A DNA stretch of 64,000 nt from Ailurus styani (GCA_002007465.1 LNAC01000759.1:454260-518259); one strand, 5' to 3'; counted from the first letter of the stretch, positions 11,601-23,911 are shown. The notes: generated by a model not told the origin, from the letters alone. Numbers and translations: made by a program.

Positions 11601-12887
11601 AGTACTATACTCCCATTATCTAGAAATAGAAGAAAATAAAACAATTGACTCATAATGTCACTCTCAAGTAAACAGCACCAACAACTTTTATTGTTATAAA
11701 ACAATATCCTCCAAATTGTAATTCTGATAAACTTCTATTTGGAGTTTTGTAATTACTTGACTATAATATAGGAATTAAAAGATTTATTTCTGTATTAATA
11801 AGAAAGACTTGTTAAATAACCATAGCAAATTATCATATTAACATTAAGACTTAAAGGTAGACATTTGAAATTGGATTCCAATTAAACTCATAAAATGGAA
11901 GCAATTTTTAATGAGATTTATATTTTAAAATGTACATTTATAAAATACTACCTTTAGAATTATAAATCTATCAAGTTTCTATTTAAACTACTATGTAGTT
12001 TCCTTAACTAAGAGCAGGAAAAGAAAAAAATTCAAAATTCAAAATTATTTTAGAAGGACAAAAAATTCTTGCTGTGTGTTTGAATTATTTTATTGGACTT
12101 GTCAAAATCAGCAAATTTACTGTATTTGCACTATTTACAATATAATAAAATGGAAGCGACTGATAAGATTCACATTACAATATCACTATACTAAGAATTA
12201 TAATTCTATCAGATTTCCATTTAATCCATTTTATATTTACTTAGCAAATAATGATAAAACTCAAAGAAAAAAAATTACTTCATATGAGTCACAACAGAAC
12301 TTTCTGTGAACCTGGATCTTTAGAAGTAGGCTTTTTGGAACTCACTTCTATGTTCAGGTTACAGGACAAAAGACAAAATACAGTGCTGGCAGAGAGACAA
12401 TTTTTTTTTCAGGGGAGGATGTGCTGGGATAGGGAAATCATTTGGTGGGGAGGATTCTTGAGAAGGTCCATACATGCTCTCCAGGGAAGAATAAGAGACA
12501 GGAGGTCCTCTTCTCAGGAATTGTGCTCTGACATCTTTTGCAGCAATGCATCTCTGACTGAAGGATGCAGTGGAGGAAGATAATCTGGGCCAGCCATGTC
12601 CTGTTCAGGTAGGAGCAGTGAATCAGGCATATTTAAATGACCAGGACTACCTGTGGTGTCATTTCTACTGGATTCCATTTCTGAAGATGGGCCTTTACAT
12701 TATCAAATGAAGGCATGGTAAAACTTAGAGGTTCTGTTGGTTCTGAGAGTAGGGGGCACCAGGAAAAGTTCTGCATTGCACTTGTAGAGGAATTGATTGA
12801 TAGAGTTGGCCTGATGGAAAGATCCTTTTCCTGTGATTCTGCTCCCATGGGGATGATGTCCCTGGATCACTGAACCATCCCAGCTAT
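11601..12887. other. Unassigned stretch with a 110-codon frame
   Basis: The DNA is AT-rich up to about 12250 and more mixed afterwards. The plus-strand frame 12251-12583 (110 codons) is the longest here that does not fall in an obvious repeat. It has no signal peptide, membrane segment or motif that I recognise and no sign of splice-flanked exon structure. I regard it as chance, though a conservation test would settle it. Confidence 0.45.
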
Positions 12888-13296
12888 ATTAGTTTGTTAT
12901 GGCTGCCAAAACAAAGTACTCTCATTGGGTGGTTTAAACAATACAAGTATATTTTTCTCATAGTTCTTGAGGCTAGAAGTCCAAGATTAAGGTATTAGCA
13001 GATTCAGATTCTTTGGGACCTCCCTCCTTGGCTTGTGTATGACTGCCTGACTGCCTTCGTGTTGTGTATCTCATTGTCTTTCCTCAGTGCATGTGTGCCT
13101 CTAGTGCCTCTTTGTGTGTCCAAATTTCCTCTTCTTATAAGGACATCGGTCAGATTGGATTGATGGCTTTATTTGAACTTTATCACCTCTATAAAGGCCC
13201 TCCTTCCAGATACACTCACATTCTGAGGGACTGGGGTTTAGGACTTCAGCATGTAAGTTGGGGGCAATATAATTCAGGCCATAATACCCACCTAAT
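12888..13296 (-). mobile_element. MaLR-type LTR (MST/MLT1-like), minus strand
   Basis: It opens attagtttgttatggctgcc and carries gggtggtttaaacaatacaa, gttcttgaggctagaagtcc, a tataaaggccctcc block and an end in gggggcaatataattcaggc. These are the reverse complement of a MaLR LTR 3' end through to its 5' end. Small frames in this area, including 82- and 89-codon ones on opposite strands, are not genes. Confidence 0.7.
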
Positions 13297-15057
13297 GTTA
13301 CCCCTTCTTTGATGATCTGGTAATCCAGGGAGTCATATGGATCCTGATTCATGGTGAGACTGTTTTTCAACTCTACCCAGCACCAAGATTCAAGATAAGC
13401 AATTTTGTTCTGGGGATCAGGGATGCTAGAATAGCAGATGCTATATTGCCTTGCTTAGATTCTAGAGGCCTTCAGTACTGTGTTTTCTGGCTGACTTCAA
13501 CTGCCAAGACTCGATGAGGGCTCTCCATGCTACGGAAAGCTTTTTCCTTATGAGTATGGCAGGTTGGACATGCTGAGGAATGAACAACTCCTAGGAGCTG
13601 CTTTCAAATAATGATAGAGAAATAGGTATATAAATATTTCAGCTTCCTCAGCCTTCACGTAGGATAATTCTGATGCATATATTTTTATCATTTTCCAGAT
13701 ATTCCCCAAATGATTAAACTCCATTTACTCACTGTGATATTTAGTTTGATAACGTTCCCTTCATTGACTGTCTTATTTTCCCTATCTCAACCCCCCCACC
13801 CCTTGTTTACTGCAGCTCCTGAATAAATATTTGCATTTGATTATTTTCTTTGGGTGTGCTTGTGAATGGTGGAGAATCCCCAAATAAGGAAATTTATACC
13901 CTAAATTGTTCTACAAGACAAATCTTCAGGACAGATTCTGGAATAAGATCTCTTAACATTGAGATTACATAAAAGACTCCATTGCTAGTTTTAGGTAGGG
14001 TAGACTTAAACTCTGGCATGTTGTAGCCTTACAATCACTGAGACTTTTATTGTGGGAACTTGGGATGGGATGAGGTGCAGGGTGATGCACTCACTGCCTT
14101 ATGCAGTATCTCTGGAATTTGAGAGATGGTGGTATGGTAATTATTAGGACTATGGATTTAGTCACTTGCTATTAAATGGGCATTGATGTGCTGAAAAATG
14201 AAAATCACATACTCAAACTAGCCAGTCATGAACCATGGGTATTGTATGAAAGTTAGAAAATCTCTTTGACAGTATCTAAGGGAGCTCTCATTTTCTAAAG
14301 CTAGAGGATAGACTGTATTGAAAATTAGGCCCAGGATTATGATTCTCCTATATTAGAATTACAAAGAAGGCTGAATAATAGCTCTGGCAAGTCTCTTTCT
14401 AAAATTAGGAACCCAAAAAGAGTGGGACCCTGATATCTAGAATAGATTGACTTGAGAATATTGTACTTCTTTTAAGATCTTCATGAATTCTTGGGCTTGA
14501 AGTAGTAGCCTACTGAATTTCTCTTTAAGATATACTTGAACTTCTGGGCCTGTGGAAGTTACTAACTCTTTTTATAAGAGGATAGCAGTCACTTCTACTC
14601 CCAGTTCTGCCTCGCCTGGACATCATGCAGAGTCCTTACCTGGGGCAGATGTTTCACAAGATAATGTGCTTGCAAATATATTTACCTCAAGATTTGCTCA
14701 GAGTGCCCTAAAGTATGTAAGCCAATAACTAGTCTCAACCTCAGCATGGCCCAACTGGGGAAGTATTATCTCTGACTGGGAAGGTACTATTTACCAGATG
14801 AGTCTGGCTAAAAATATATTATCAGAAAAATGTGCCTAGAAATCAGTCTTGAGAATGCTGCACCAGGAATTCAAAAATATGTGTGGATAAGGGAGAGTTT
14901 ACTGATATGAATGTTCTCACATGGCTCAGGATTTAGCATCCTGGCAAGGACACCAGGAATCAGTTATAATCTTCTATTTGGATAACAGAGATTCTGGAAC
15001 TGCTTTGGCAATGTACTGAAGGAAAAGTCAAAAGACTTAGGTAGGCATGTTAGAATG
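13297..15057. other. Unassigned non-coding stretch
   Basis: About 1.8 kb without a repeat I can name and without a reading frame above 60 codons apart from the edge of the 13.1-13.4 kb frames. A short C-run occurs at 13791-13801. Confidence 0.5.
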
Positions 15058-15555
15058 GATTTGCAGTCTTTGCTTTACATGGTTCTGACATGCATGAGTT
15101 TCAGTTACCGTAGTTCTGTTAAATGCCCGTGCTCCAACCACACAGTTCAAGTTTCAGTTATCAAGGTATTAACTGTGAGTAATTGCATAAAGTACACCCT
15201 TTTCTGCTAGCTCTTCAATGCACAGAGCACTTCATAAATAACAGATGCACATCATGATCAAGGACCGTGTCATTTTTTTTTCAAAATCTGTAGGCAATTG
15301 GTCCCTGAACATCCATTATTCAGTTTACACACAGGTGGCAAATGTATAGTTGTGTTATCTCCTTATATCCCAGTGTGAAAGCCATGTGACATTTTATAAA
15401 AATGGATAATTGAAAGAGGGAATTGACCACCACAAAGTACAGGAAAGAAACTAAAGTGATAAGGCAAGAAAGGAAATTCTAATTGAATGTAAGTGGGGTT
15501 ATAGAAGAAATAGCTGACTGTGGGAATGTTGATCCTGTTGCTATTTAAGAGATTC

Positions 15556-15894
15556 CAGACTTGGGCACCTGGATGGCTCAGTGGGTTAAAGCTTCTGCCT
15601 TCAGCTCAGATCATGATCTCAGGGTCCTGGGATCGAGGCCCGCATCGGGCTCCCTGCTCGGTGGGGAGCCTGCTTCCTCCTCTCTCTCTCTGCCTGCCTC
15701 ACTGCCTACTTGTGATTGCTCTCTCTCTGTCAAATAAATAAAATCTTTAAAAAAAGAGAGAGAGATTCCAGACTTGTCATGATAAGCACTGAGTATTTAT
15801 AGAATTGATGAGCCACTTTATATTGTATACCTGAAATGAATATAACACTGTATCTTAACTATACTGGAATTAAAATAAAAAGCTTAATTAAAAA
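15556..15894 (+). mobile_element. 5'-truncated L1 3' end, plus strand
   Basis: After removal of the SINE inside it, the fragment reads gataagcactgagtatttat, gtatacctgaaatgaatata, acactgtatcttaactatac and an A-rich end. This is a carnivore L1 3'-terminal sequence. The 9-bp repeat aagagattc at 15547-15555 and 15895-15903 is its probable target duplication. Confidence 0.75.
15564..15760 (+). mobile_element. can-SINE, plus strand, nested in L1 tail
   Basis: It reads from ggcacctggatggctcagtg through gggatcgaggcccgcatcgg to caaataaataaaatctttaa and an A/GA-rich tail. The 16-bp duplication agagattccagacttg at 15548-15563 and 15761-15776 is perfect. Because the duplication includes the L1 fragment's own start, the SINE arrived after that L1 tail. 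Confidence 0.96.
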
Positions 15895-16250
15895 AAGAGA
15901 TTCTGGTTGTGCAATCAGAAGAACTTAGTGAAGGCAAACTTACTGACATAAATGACAAAAGTGGTCATGACAAAAAAGATGAAAAGATGATGTGAGAAAG
16001 TGATGTTAATGGAAATCTTTATTGTCTTTATTGTCATGGAATTCTCAGAGACACTTCACCATATTAAAAGTGGAAAGGATAAGATGCTAGAAGCTGATTC
16101 AAATTTAGGAAGTAGCATGACAATTTGCCAAGGCATAGAAAGATGCTTGATCCATATCATTAGCTATAGGACAGAAAAAAGAAGGCAACCACTGTTCAAA
16201 CTACTCTTGATAGTTTTTCTTTTCTTTCTACAAAGAAGTAAGACACTTTA

Positions 16251-16667
16251 ATTCTCAGTGTTTTAGTAGGGACAAGATAGAGGGGCACCCATGAGGTTAT
16301 TATTGTACCTCTTTATAAAAGATCAATAGCAGGTGTTCCAAATGTTCATGTCATCTGCCAACAACAACAGACAAACAAACAAAAAATCATGATCTCTTAT
16401 CCAGTTTCCAGATCTGAAGCCATTCTTGCACTCAGCATTGATTGAAGGGAATGATGAGTTGTCTTAATAAAGAACTTTGCAGTGCCTCAATAAGCACAGA
16501 CCTTAATAATTTCCCAAATCTTTTCTGGAAGAGATCAATGGCCATTTACTGGAGCAATTATATACTAGTAAAAGGAAAATATCCATATATTTCCACAGAT
16601 GGTGAATACAGTGTCTGGGCTGACACTGATACCCATTTAAAGAGGGGATGTATGGGATTCAGGTCTG
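16251..16667. other. Unassigned non-coding stretch
   Basis: Nothing identifiable apart from an A/C-rich run near 16362-16386. A 78-codon frame at 16442-16678 has no support. Confidence 0.45.
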
Positions 16668-17028
16668 TTCCAGGTTGAATTGTGTCCTCCAAAGAAGATA
16701 TGTTGGAGTCCTAACCCTCTATACTTCAGAATGTGACCTTATTTGGTGATAGGGCCTTTGAAAAGGTTATTAAGTTGAAATTGACCAGTGTCTTTATAAA
16801 AAGGGGATTTTGGATGCAGAGTCAGACAGGAAGAAGAAGATGGCTGCAAGCCAAGGAGAGAGGTTTGGAACAGATCTTTTCTTCATAGCCCTCAGAAGGA
16901 ACCAACCCTGCTGACACGTTGATCATGAATTTCTAGCCTCCGGAACTATGAGACAATACAATTATGTGGTTGAAGTCACCCAGTTTGTGGTACTTTGCTA
17001 TAACAACTCTAGCAAATTAATGCAAACT
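16668..17028 (+). mobile_element. MaLR-like LTR, plus strand
   Basis: Motifs in order are ccaggttgaattgtgtcctc, tgttggagtcctaaccctct, atttggtgatagggcctttg, ctttataaaaaggggatttt, aaccaaccctgctgacacgt, tctagcctccggaactatga and agtcacccagtttgtggtac. This is one of the clearest LTR-type fossils in the window. No target duplication was resolved. Confidence 0.75.
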
Positions 17029-17630
17029 CATAAATGAAATTATAAATGGATTCCTGACCTAAGTCCACCTCTTAATGAGTACAAAGTCTTCTGTGGTCAT
17101 TTCCTAGTCCTTTGATTCATACTCATGATGAACCTATTTAGTAGCTCCTAGAACCCTTGCTTTAGTTACCTGATCTGTAGAATGAGAGCAGCCATGGTAG
17201 GAAAGACCAAGTGGAAACCATTGAAATTTCTTCACCTTCTTCCCAACCAAGACAGAAAATCAGAAGAAATACTGAATCCCAGATGGAATATCAGAGATTA
17301 AAAAAAAAGAAGAAGAAGAAGAAAAAAAAAAGAAACACCTCAAAGTATGTTTCATGTGGCCATCACCACTAGTCTTGTTTCTGGAAGAAAAACAACAGAT
17401 GGATCAGAGCAGATGATGTAGACCTCTGAAAACTTAACCAAGTAACACTCAATTTCAGCTCTGTGCTGGATGTGTATCTTCACCAAAACACATCAACACA
17501 ATCTTTTACCTTTGGTGTGTAGCAAACAATCTGGAAAATATGTTCTTTTCATTCCCTGCCAGAAAAATGGGTCAGAAGCAGTTCACATTAATTTGGAAGA
17601 GATTAAAAGTATGCATTCATGGACCTATTC
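17029..17630. other. Unassigned stretch with GAA-type simple repeat
   Basis: A purine run of aag/aaa units lies at about 17299-17333. The rest is unassigned; a 62-codon frame at 17470-17658 runs into the L1 tail. Confidence 0.45.
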
Positions 17631-17641
17631 AAAGGTATGTT

Positions 17642-17807
17642 CTCACAAAACAAACTGAGGGTTACTGGGGGGTGGGAGGGTAGGGATAGGGTGGATGGGT
17701 TATGGACATTGGGGAGGGTTTGTGCTTTGGTGAATGCTGTGAAAGATGTAAGCCTGATGATTCACAGACCTGTACCCCTGGGGCAAAGAATAAAAAATTA
17801 AAAAAAA
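17642..17807 (+). mobile_element. L1 3'-UTR fragment, plus strand
   Basis: This 166-bp insertion begins tcacaaaacaaactgagggt, contains the G-rich tract of the L1 3' UTR and ends ccctggggcaaagaataaaa plus an A-run. The 11-bp duplication aaaggtatgtt at 17631-17641 and 17808-17818 is perfect. It is very similar to the 3' UTR of the full-length L1 at 28916-29189 on the opposite strand, so it comes from a related and fairly recent subfamily. Confidence 0.93.
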
Positions 17808-17819
17808 AAAGGTATGTTA

Positions 17820-18800
17820 GCTCTCCTATTCTCAGTAATAACATAGTATAAAGGCAACTTGATTATCTGAACATTTTGCAGAAAACTCATGTTGGTCTAC
17901 CATTTTTATGACATCATGTTAATCAGAGAGGCCATAAGTACTCTAGATGCCTTGGTAAGACACATGCCAGAGTGGGGGAAACAAATTTTACAAAAATTTA
18001 AGGGCCTGCCACATTGGTGAAAGTTTTAGAGATTTTGTGGTCTGTGTATGGCAAGACATCCCCACCAAGGTAAAAAAAAAAAAGCTATCATACTTTCCAT
18101 TTCTTAACAGTGAGGAAAATCCACAGTACTTGAAAGGCTGGGTGGTTAGTGATCTGGGAGGAGTGAGATTGGAAGATCAGTTAAAAAAAGATTTGGGAAA
18201 AAGGAATGTGGATTGATGAATAGGAATGGGCACAAAATATATGGATTTTTATCTCACAGCAGTACTTACCAGAAGATATTCACATCAGAGAAGACACTGA
18301 ATAGAAGAAAATGATGATTTTTCCAGAAGTTAGTGAGCCTCTTTTCTTAGCTATTCCAGCATGACCATTCCAGCATTCCATCCTGGCCAGCCCAGGAATG
18401 GGGTAGTCTTGTGGTAGGAATGCAGGTGACACGTGGGCCCAACAGCAGAGGCTCTCGCTTACTAAGGCTAATTAGGCTATCACTACTGTGGAATGTTCAA
18501 AGTGTCAGCAGTAGAAACTGATATGGAGCTGTTGGTATGGTCCCATACTATGAAGACACCTAAGCTAGGGGAGGCAGCCATTTATCCTTACTGGATTGAT
18601 ACATGTTACAGTTATTAGTGTACTTTCTCTGCCCCAGTGCCTTAGTCAGCAACATCATCTGAGGGGTCAAAGTGTCTGACTTATGGTATGTCATAATTTT
18701 TTTTTAAACAAAGGGACTGATTTATGGTAAAGAGTAAGTACTTGTGTGTGGAATCTACTGCTTCTACTTTCTATCACCCAAAAGTTCCCAGTCTGAATGT
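17820..18800. other. Unassigned non-coding stretch
   Basis: No gene or clear repeat. Short A-runs and a T-run at 18700-18708 are the only low-complexity features. Confidence 0.45.
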
Positions 18801-18805
18801 TGAAA

Positions 18806-18960
18806 AGGGCACTTGGAGGCACGTGTTGTGATGAGCACTGGGTGTTATACGCAACTAATGAATCATTTAACACCACATCAAAAGCAAATGATGTACTGTA
18901 TGTTGGCTAACTGAACATAATGAAAAAATTAAAATAAAAAATAATAAAACATCTCAGTTC
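18806..18960 (+). mobile_element. L1 3'-terminal fragment, plus strand
   Basis: The phrases gcacgtgttgtgatgagcac, tgggtgttatacgcaactaa, atgatgtactgtatgttggc and an A-rich aaaataaaaaataataaaac end are typical of carnivore L1 tails. It is 5' truncated. A clear target duplication was not found. Confidence 0.75.
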
Positions 18961-18969
18961 CTACTGTCA

Positions 18970-19970
18970 AAAAAAAATAAAGGTAAAGCAAAGGTATCGC
19001 CTTGGAGTTGTTGGATGCTATCTTTAAAGATATATTCCTTGAACTAGTATATACTGCTGTATATCTCCTTTAGATCGAATACATGGATCCAAGGCATGGA
19101 AGCAGAAGCCGCCCTTATACCATTACTCCAAGTACTTGGGAGAAATTTCTATTCCTATAACTTTAAGATTTGTAGGATTTGAGGTCTGGGTTCCCAGGAA
19201 CAAAGTAACATTCCACTAATCTTCAAGTTAGAGCAGCTGCCTAGTCATTTTGGGTTCCTCATATGAATAGACTGGAAGGAAAAGAAGGGTTAATATATTG
19301 ATGGGAGTGATTGACCTTGATTATTATGAGGAAGTAGAATGGCTGCTGCATAATGGGGAGAGTGAGAAGCATGTCTGGAACTAGGAGAGTTACTTGGATT
19401 TGCCTCCAAACCCAATGATTATTATAAATAGGAAATTGCAGGAAGAGTATCCTGACAAAGTCAGGTAACCAGGGGAGCAGATTTCTGAGGTGTGAAGGTA
19501 TGGGTTACCCCACTGAGGAGCCAACTTGGAAGAGCAGAAATGCTATTCAAGAGTGAGGAGAATCTAGATTGTGTTTTAGAAAAGGGAGATGATGAGTATT
19601 AGCTGTGGCCTTGGGGCCAACTGTATTAGCCTGCCAAAACTGTAGCTGATACTAGTATTAAGTTGTAAGTTTTTGTTTTTTAATCAGAATTGTGACTGGA
19701 TGCCACTTTGAAGAAACAGTAACTAGATGAAGTGAAATTAACAGGAGGATAGAGTATATCTGATTAGTGCAAGGGAGGGGCTATAGTAGAGTCAGTTCGA
19801 CATTCATATCTCAGGGAAATCCTGCTCATTTACAACTGGTAGTATCTGCATCTGTGACTAAGGCTCTTTTTTTCCTGCAGCTGTGGAAAGCTGCCTGTAC
19901 ACATGACAGACTAGAAATACCAATGAATGAACAATTTCTAGAGGTTAGCCCTCAATTAATGACTCTCATA
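18970..19970. other. Unassigned stretch left of the solo LTR
   Basis: No repeat or gene identified. A 92-codon plus-strand frame at 19767-20045 crosses from this flank into the LTR, which argues strongly against a gene. Confidence 0.5.
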
Positions 19971-19976
19971 AGTAGG

Positions 19977-20729
19977 TGCCGGAAGCCAGCTCCAGCAACA
20001 GTCAGGGTCCCCGAAGGAAAGGATGGCATCGGCAATACGAAATGAGGAGACGGACTCGGATGATGTTTCAGGAGTCTCCCGAAAACTCAGGGCTCAGGGT
20101 GTTTTATTTATAACATTATAACAAAGGATGACCAAAGACATAACCAAGATGATTATTTACTGGTCAAAGGAGCCTTTGTAGATGCACCTGGTGTTTTTTC
20201 CCCAGAGGCTTGATAGACGAAGCCTGTTCTGCTTATCTGTATTGTGCTCTTTTCTATGGTCACTCCTAGTCTTGTACAAAATCATGGGGCCTGCACAAGG
20301 TCACTTAGCCCCAAGGCTAAACGCCGCTTTTCCTGGGGGAGGCACAGCATAGAGTCAGACTCTATTTCTGGCAGTCATCCCGGACTCTACTTGGGCCTGT
20401 TTATTTATAGAAAGAGTAAATTAATTATACCTGGAAAACGTGAGTTATTTATAATTAGACTATGAATTTTCTAGTAACTAGATTTATACATATTTATGTT
20501 GATTAATAATACGGGATCTACAAATAGCAAATCCAACCTATGCTTAACAAATCTATTCTATTCTTACGATTCATATTAATATGCATTATTTGAGCTGCAA
20601 GCCGCTTTTAATTGGAAGGGGTTGATTAATGCTTTACCCATTGCGATTCTCCTCGCCTCGCAGGAGGGCGGCGCCCCATGCCTTGCAGTGGGGGATCACC
20701 TTCTTGTGCCATGCAGACGGCTCACATCA
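19977..20729 (-). mobile_element. Solo endogenous retrovirus LTR, minus strand
   Basis: The 753-bp element has TG at its left and CA at its right edge on the plus strand (tgccggaagccagc ... ggctcacatca). It is flanked by the 6-bp duplication agtagg at 19971-19976 and 20730-20735. Read on the minus strand it starts tgatgtgagccg and ends ggcttccggca, with a TATA-like and polyadenylation-type AATAAA block at about 20103-20113. It keeps many CpGs, unlike its surroundings. Six-base duplications are known for betaretrovirus-like (class II) elements, so that class is inferred. No internal viral genes are present; loss by recombination between the two LTRs is the usual explanation. Confidence 0.85.
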
Positions 20730-20735
20730 AGTAGG

Positions 20736-22758
20736 CATATGAAAACCTGAGCTCCCTCCTTCCTAGAGCTGGACAATTCTGAGGTGTATTTTTTGCATTT
20801 TCTTGTGGGTTTAAGCTTTATCTGCTTAGTGTGGTAACTTGGTGTCATAATAGTGCAGCCTTTATGGGATGCTTTCCTTTTCCAATATTATTTTTTCATT
20901 CTTTACCAGTGTTGCTTCTGCTTTCCAACTAAACTACTATCATTTGAGTTCCTGTCTCAGGGTCTGCTTCAAGGAGAATCCTAAATAAGACCATTCCTAA
21001 AACCTTTATGTATTTACTAGTGGCTTTATCATACATGGAGTAGTTACAAATTATGCCAGTATTGCTAACAATAAACCTAATGAGACCAGTTTAAGATTTC
21101 TTTGCATTATACTTGTCCTTAGACAATACTACACTTCTGATGCAATATCAGACTACCATGTTAAAAAAGATACATGCAATTTGAATTAAAACACATTAAT
21201 TCAATATTTCTAGTTGTCAGAATTGATGGTGGGAGGGAAACTATTTGTTTAGGCAACCATTTTGCCGGGAAGTTGAATGACATGACATTTCAGTTATCTA
21301 CAATATTGTTTTCTAGTTGAAGGAGACTGCCAGAAGTCAAATGAGGAAAGAAGAGGCGGTGGGGGTGCAAGGAGGGGGAGGCAGGGAAACATGGATCACA
21401 ACACCCAGAGTTGGGACTTAACAACAGTCCTGTGAGTCACATCAACCTTTTAACATAAAAAATTTAGGGCTACTGAAATAGCATTTGGTTAGTTAAAAAC
21501 CCAAGTCAAAACCTCACTAACATTTTTTTTTTTGCTAAATGGCTGACCACATTTATAGATGAATGAAAATATACAAGAGAACCAGCATAAAGACTATAAT
21601 AAAAATGGAAAAGAACAAAACAAAAAGAAGATGGAGAATAGATCTTAAAAGAGTTTTCCAGGATAACAAAATAAGAATTTACTCAGAAATAAGAATTCTC
21701 TTCAACTTACAAAAATCAATATTCTCTTTCTAAACTAGCAAAACCCAACAAAATTGGACAATATGATATAATAAGTCAAGTCGGATATAGTAAGTCATTT
21801 GCAAAAGTAAAACAACTCTGTATTATATCAGAATTAACCTAATAAAGAATGAAAAGAGAAAAATCTTAAAACTTAATTGAAAGACATAGAAAATATCTAA
21901 ATAAATGAAGATATATGCCTGTTGGTATCTATCTATGTATCTATCTATATATCTATCTAGATAGCTAGCTATCTATCATCCATCCTATCTGTCATTTGTT
22001 TGTCTATCCACACATACATACTTAAGAGTCAACATATCAACTTTTTCCAAATTGATCTATAAATTCAGTGCATTTCCAACAAATTGCCTCAATCATGGGC
22101 CCTACTGAAAGTGCAAGTTTTAGGCAGCCATTTGTACTGTGTGACTCCCAGTGCCTGCCACACTCTCTATCCTAAAGCTATGATTTGAATAATTTCTCAG
22201 ATCAAAGAGAATGTAAATGTCAACCAATAAACATCAAAGGATATGTTGTTTGTATCTAAGAATGAATCCTCACAGAGACAGTTTGATAACACCCTGCAGT
22301 ATTGATTCAGCGCTCTCATTTTCAGGAATATTGTTTCTAGTGTTAAACAAGGGTATGGCTGTATTTAAAGTAGGAAATGTGAGGGCATGAGGTAGTAGTG
22401 GGAAGGATACATGTGGAGAAACTAAGTAGTCAGATACACATGGAAAAAACAGATACTGAGTTTACACAATGATCTATCATGTCAAAATTAAAGTGAGGAT
22501 GAAAAAAAGCTGAAACTATGTAGTTAACAGAACACAAAATGGAGGCATAGATAAGCCAATAGCATAGCAGGAGGTAAATCAGAAAATTGAAAGCCAGAGG
22601 AGAGATAACCTGAAAGACAGAATAGTTGGTTCCTACAGGTTTATTAGTTCCTGACTGCTTACCAGTTAATAGTTGTAGTTCTAGACCTTACATATCCTTA
22701 CAATAAGCTCATTTTCACTTAAGGTGGCCTGAGTGTCTCTCTCTTATCCTTTCTTTCT
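20736..22758. other. Unassigned stretch with TATC microsatellite
   Basis: About 2 kb with no gene and no named interspersed repeat. A purine-rich patch lies at 21340-21390. The only clear structure is the tetranucleotide run listed separately. Confidence 0.5.
21925..21980. repeat. (TATC)n microsatellite, interrupted
   Basis: Repeated tatctatctatg, tatctatctata and tagatagctagctatc units form an imperfect tetranucleotide tract that turns into its complement near the middle, so it may fold back on itself. It is likely to vary in length between individuals. Confidence 0.85.
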
Positions 22759-22759
22759 T

Positions 22760-22949
22760 TTTTTTTTTAGATTTTTTTTTATTTATTTGACAGAGAGATT
22801 ACACGTAGGCAGAGAGGCAGGCAGAGAGAAAGGAGGAAGCAGGCTCCCTGTGGAGCAGAGAGCCCAGTGTGGGGCTCGATCCCAGGACCCTGAGATCATG
22901 ACCTGAGCCAAAGGCAGAGGCTTTAACCCACTGAGCCACCCACGTGCCC
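22760..22949 (-). mobile_element. can-SINE, minus strand
   Basis: It reads from a T-run through tttatttgacagagagatta, cgtaggcagagaggcaggca and ggaggaagcaggctccctgt to gagccacccacgtgccct. It is of the acaagtaggcag-type subgroup with small changes. The flanks show no convincing duplication. Confidence 0.92.
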
Positions 22950-23303
22950 TCAACATTATGTTTTAAAGGTCTATTCACATTGTTGTATGTATATGTATTT
23001 TGTTGTTTCTAAATATAATTTCTTTGTATGTATTTACCACACTTATCCATTTACATAAAGTGTTAGAACAGTGATTTGATGAACTCCCTGTGTGTGCTCC
23101 GGTACTAAGTTGATTAAGAGGGGTCTTTTTTGTTTTTGTTTTGTTGGATATATATCACAAAATAAGGTTGCTGGGTTTAGAGTTTATGCCTATATAATTC
23201 TATTAAGTAATTTTAGTATTTTCTGCCTGGTTACTCTCAAGAATGGTTGTAGAATATGAGAGTTTTTATTTCCTTTTATTCAGTTGGTTCCATCAAAAAA
23301 TAT

Positions 23304-23314
23304 TTTTTAAGATT

Positions 23315-23349
<35 letters not shown>

Positions 23350-23534
23350 TTCATTTATTTATTTATGAGAGAGAGTGCATGAGCAGGGGAGAAGCAGAGG
23401 GAGAGGGACAAGCAGACTCTGTACTGAGCATGGAGCCCTATGTGGGCTTAATCCCATGACCCTGAGATCATGACCTGAGCTAAAACCAAGAGTTGAATGG
23501 ATGCTTTAACCAACTGAGCCACACAGTTGCCCCC
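23304..23534 (-). mobile_element. can-SINE with expanded TTTA tail, minus strand
   Basis: The poly-A side has grown into about twelve tttat/ttta units at 23315-23365, followed by gagagagtgcatgagcaggg and an end in gagccacacagttgccccc. The gagagagtgcatgagcag body is the older subtype. A 67-codon plus-strand frame with an FIYL/LFIY repeat is simply the translated tail. Confidence 0.9.
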
Positions 23535-23911
23535 AAATTTTCTAATTTTAGCCATTCTGATAGTATAAATTGCTATCTAATTTCCACGTCACACATCTTT
23601 GATTACTAGTAAATATTAATAGTGTAGAACATCACCTCATGAACCCTTAGGTTTATGGCATTAGGGCTTCATATTCTGCAATTGTTTATGCATATCCTGG
23701 TTTTCCATTGGACTGCCTGTTTTTTTCTTTTCCCTTTGCAAGTGTTCTTTGTATGTTTTAAATATGAATCCCTTGTGGTTTTTAGAAATTGCAAACATCT
23801 TCCTTGCTCTGGTAACTTTAAGTTGATTTTCATTGAACTGAAATCTTTAATTTTGATCTAATTAGTTCCATGGAGCTTTTAAAAAACCTGTTTTATTTTT
23901 AATTGTGGTTA

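Larger units (their letters stand above)
15058..16250 (+). mobile_element. Probable Tigger/pogo-type DNA transposon fossil
   Basis: The left part has a diverged end-like segment (agtctttgctttacatggtt, then aagtttcagttatcaaggta). The right part, 15904-16250, translates in patches to an acidic region ending in a QTTLDSFF-like stretch at about 16192-16215. That resembles the C-terminus of Tigger/JRK-type transposases. Frameshifts and stops show it is long dead. An L1 tail with a nested SINE interrupts it at 15556-15894. The assignment rests on remembered family features, so it is tentative. Confidence 0.45.

Noticed and set aside
12251..12583. 110-codon plus-strand frame outside obvious repeats
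   Set aside because: No domain, signal or exon-like context was seen; frames of this length are expected by chance in 64 kb. I kept it only as a note in the unassigned stretch.
19767..20045. 92-codon frame at the solo LTR
   Set aside because: It runs from unique flank across the LTR edge and its duplication, so it cannot be an ancestral gene.
21925..21980. Repeat array that might suggest CRISPR
   Set aside because: It is a tetranucleotide microsatellite with no spacers, and the window is mammalian.
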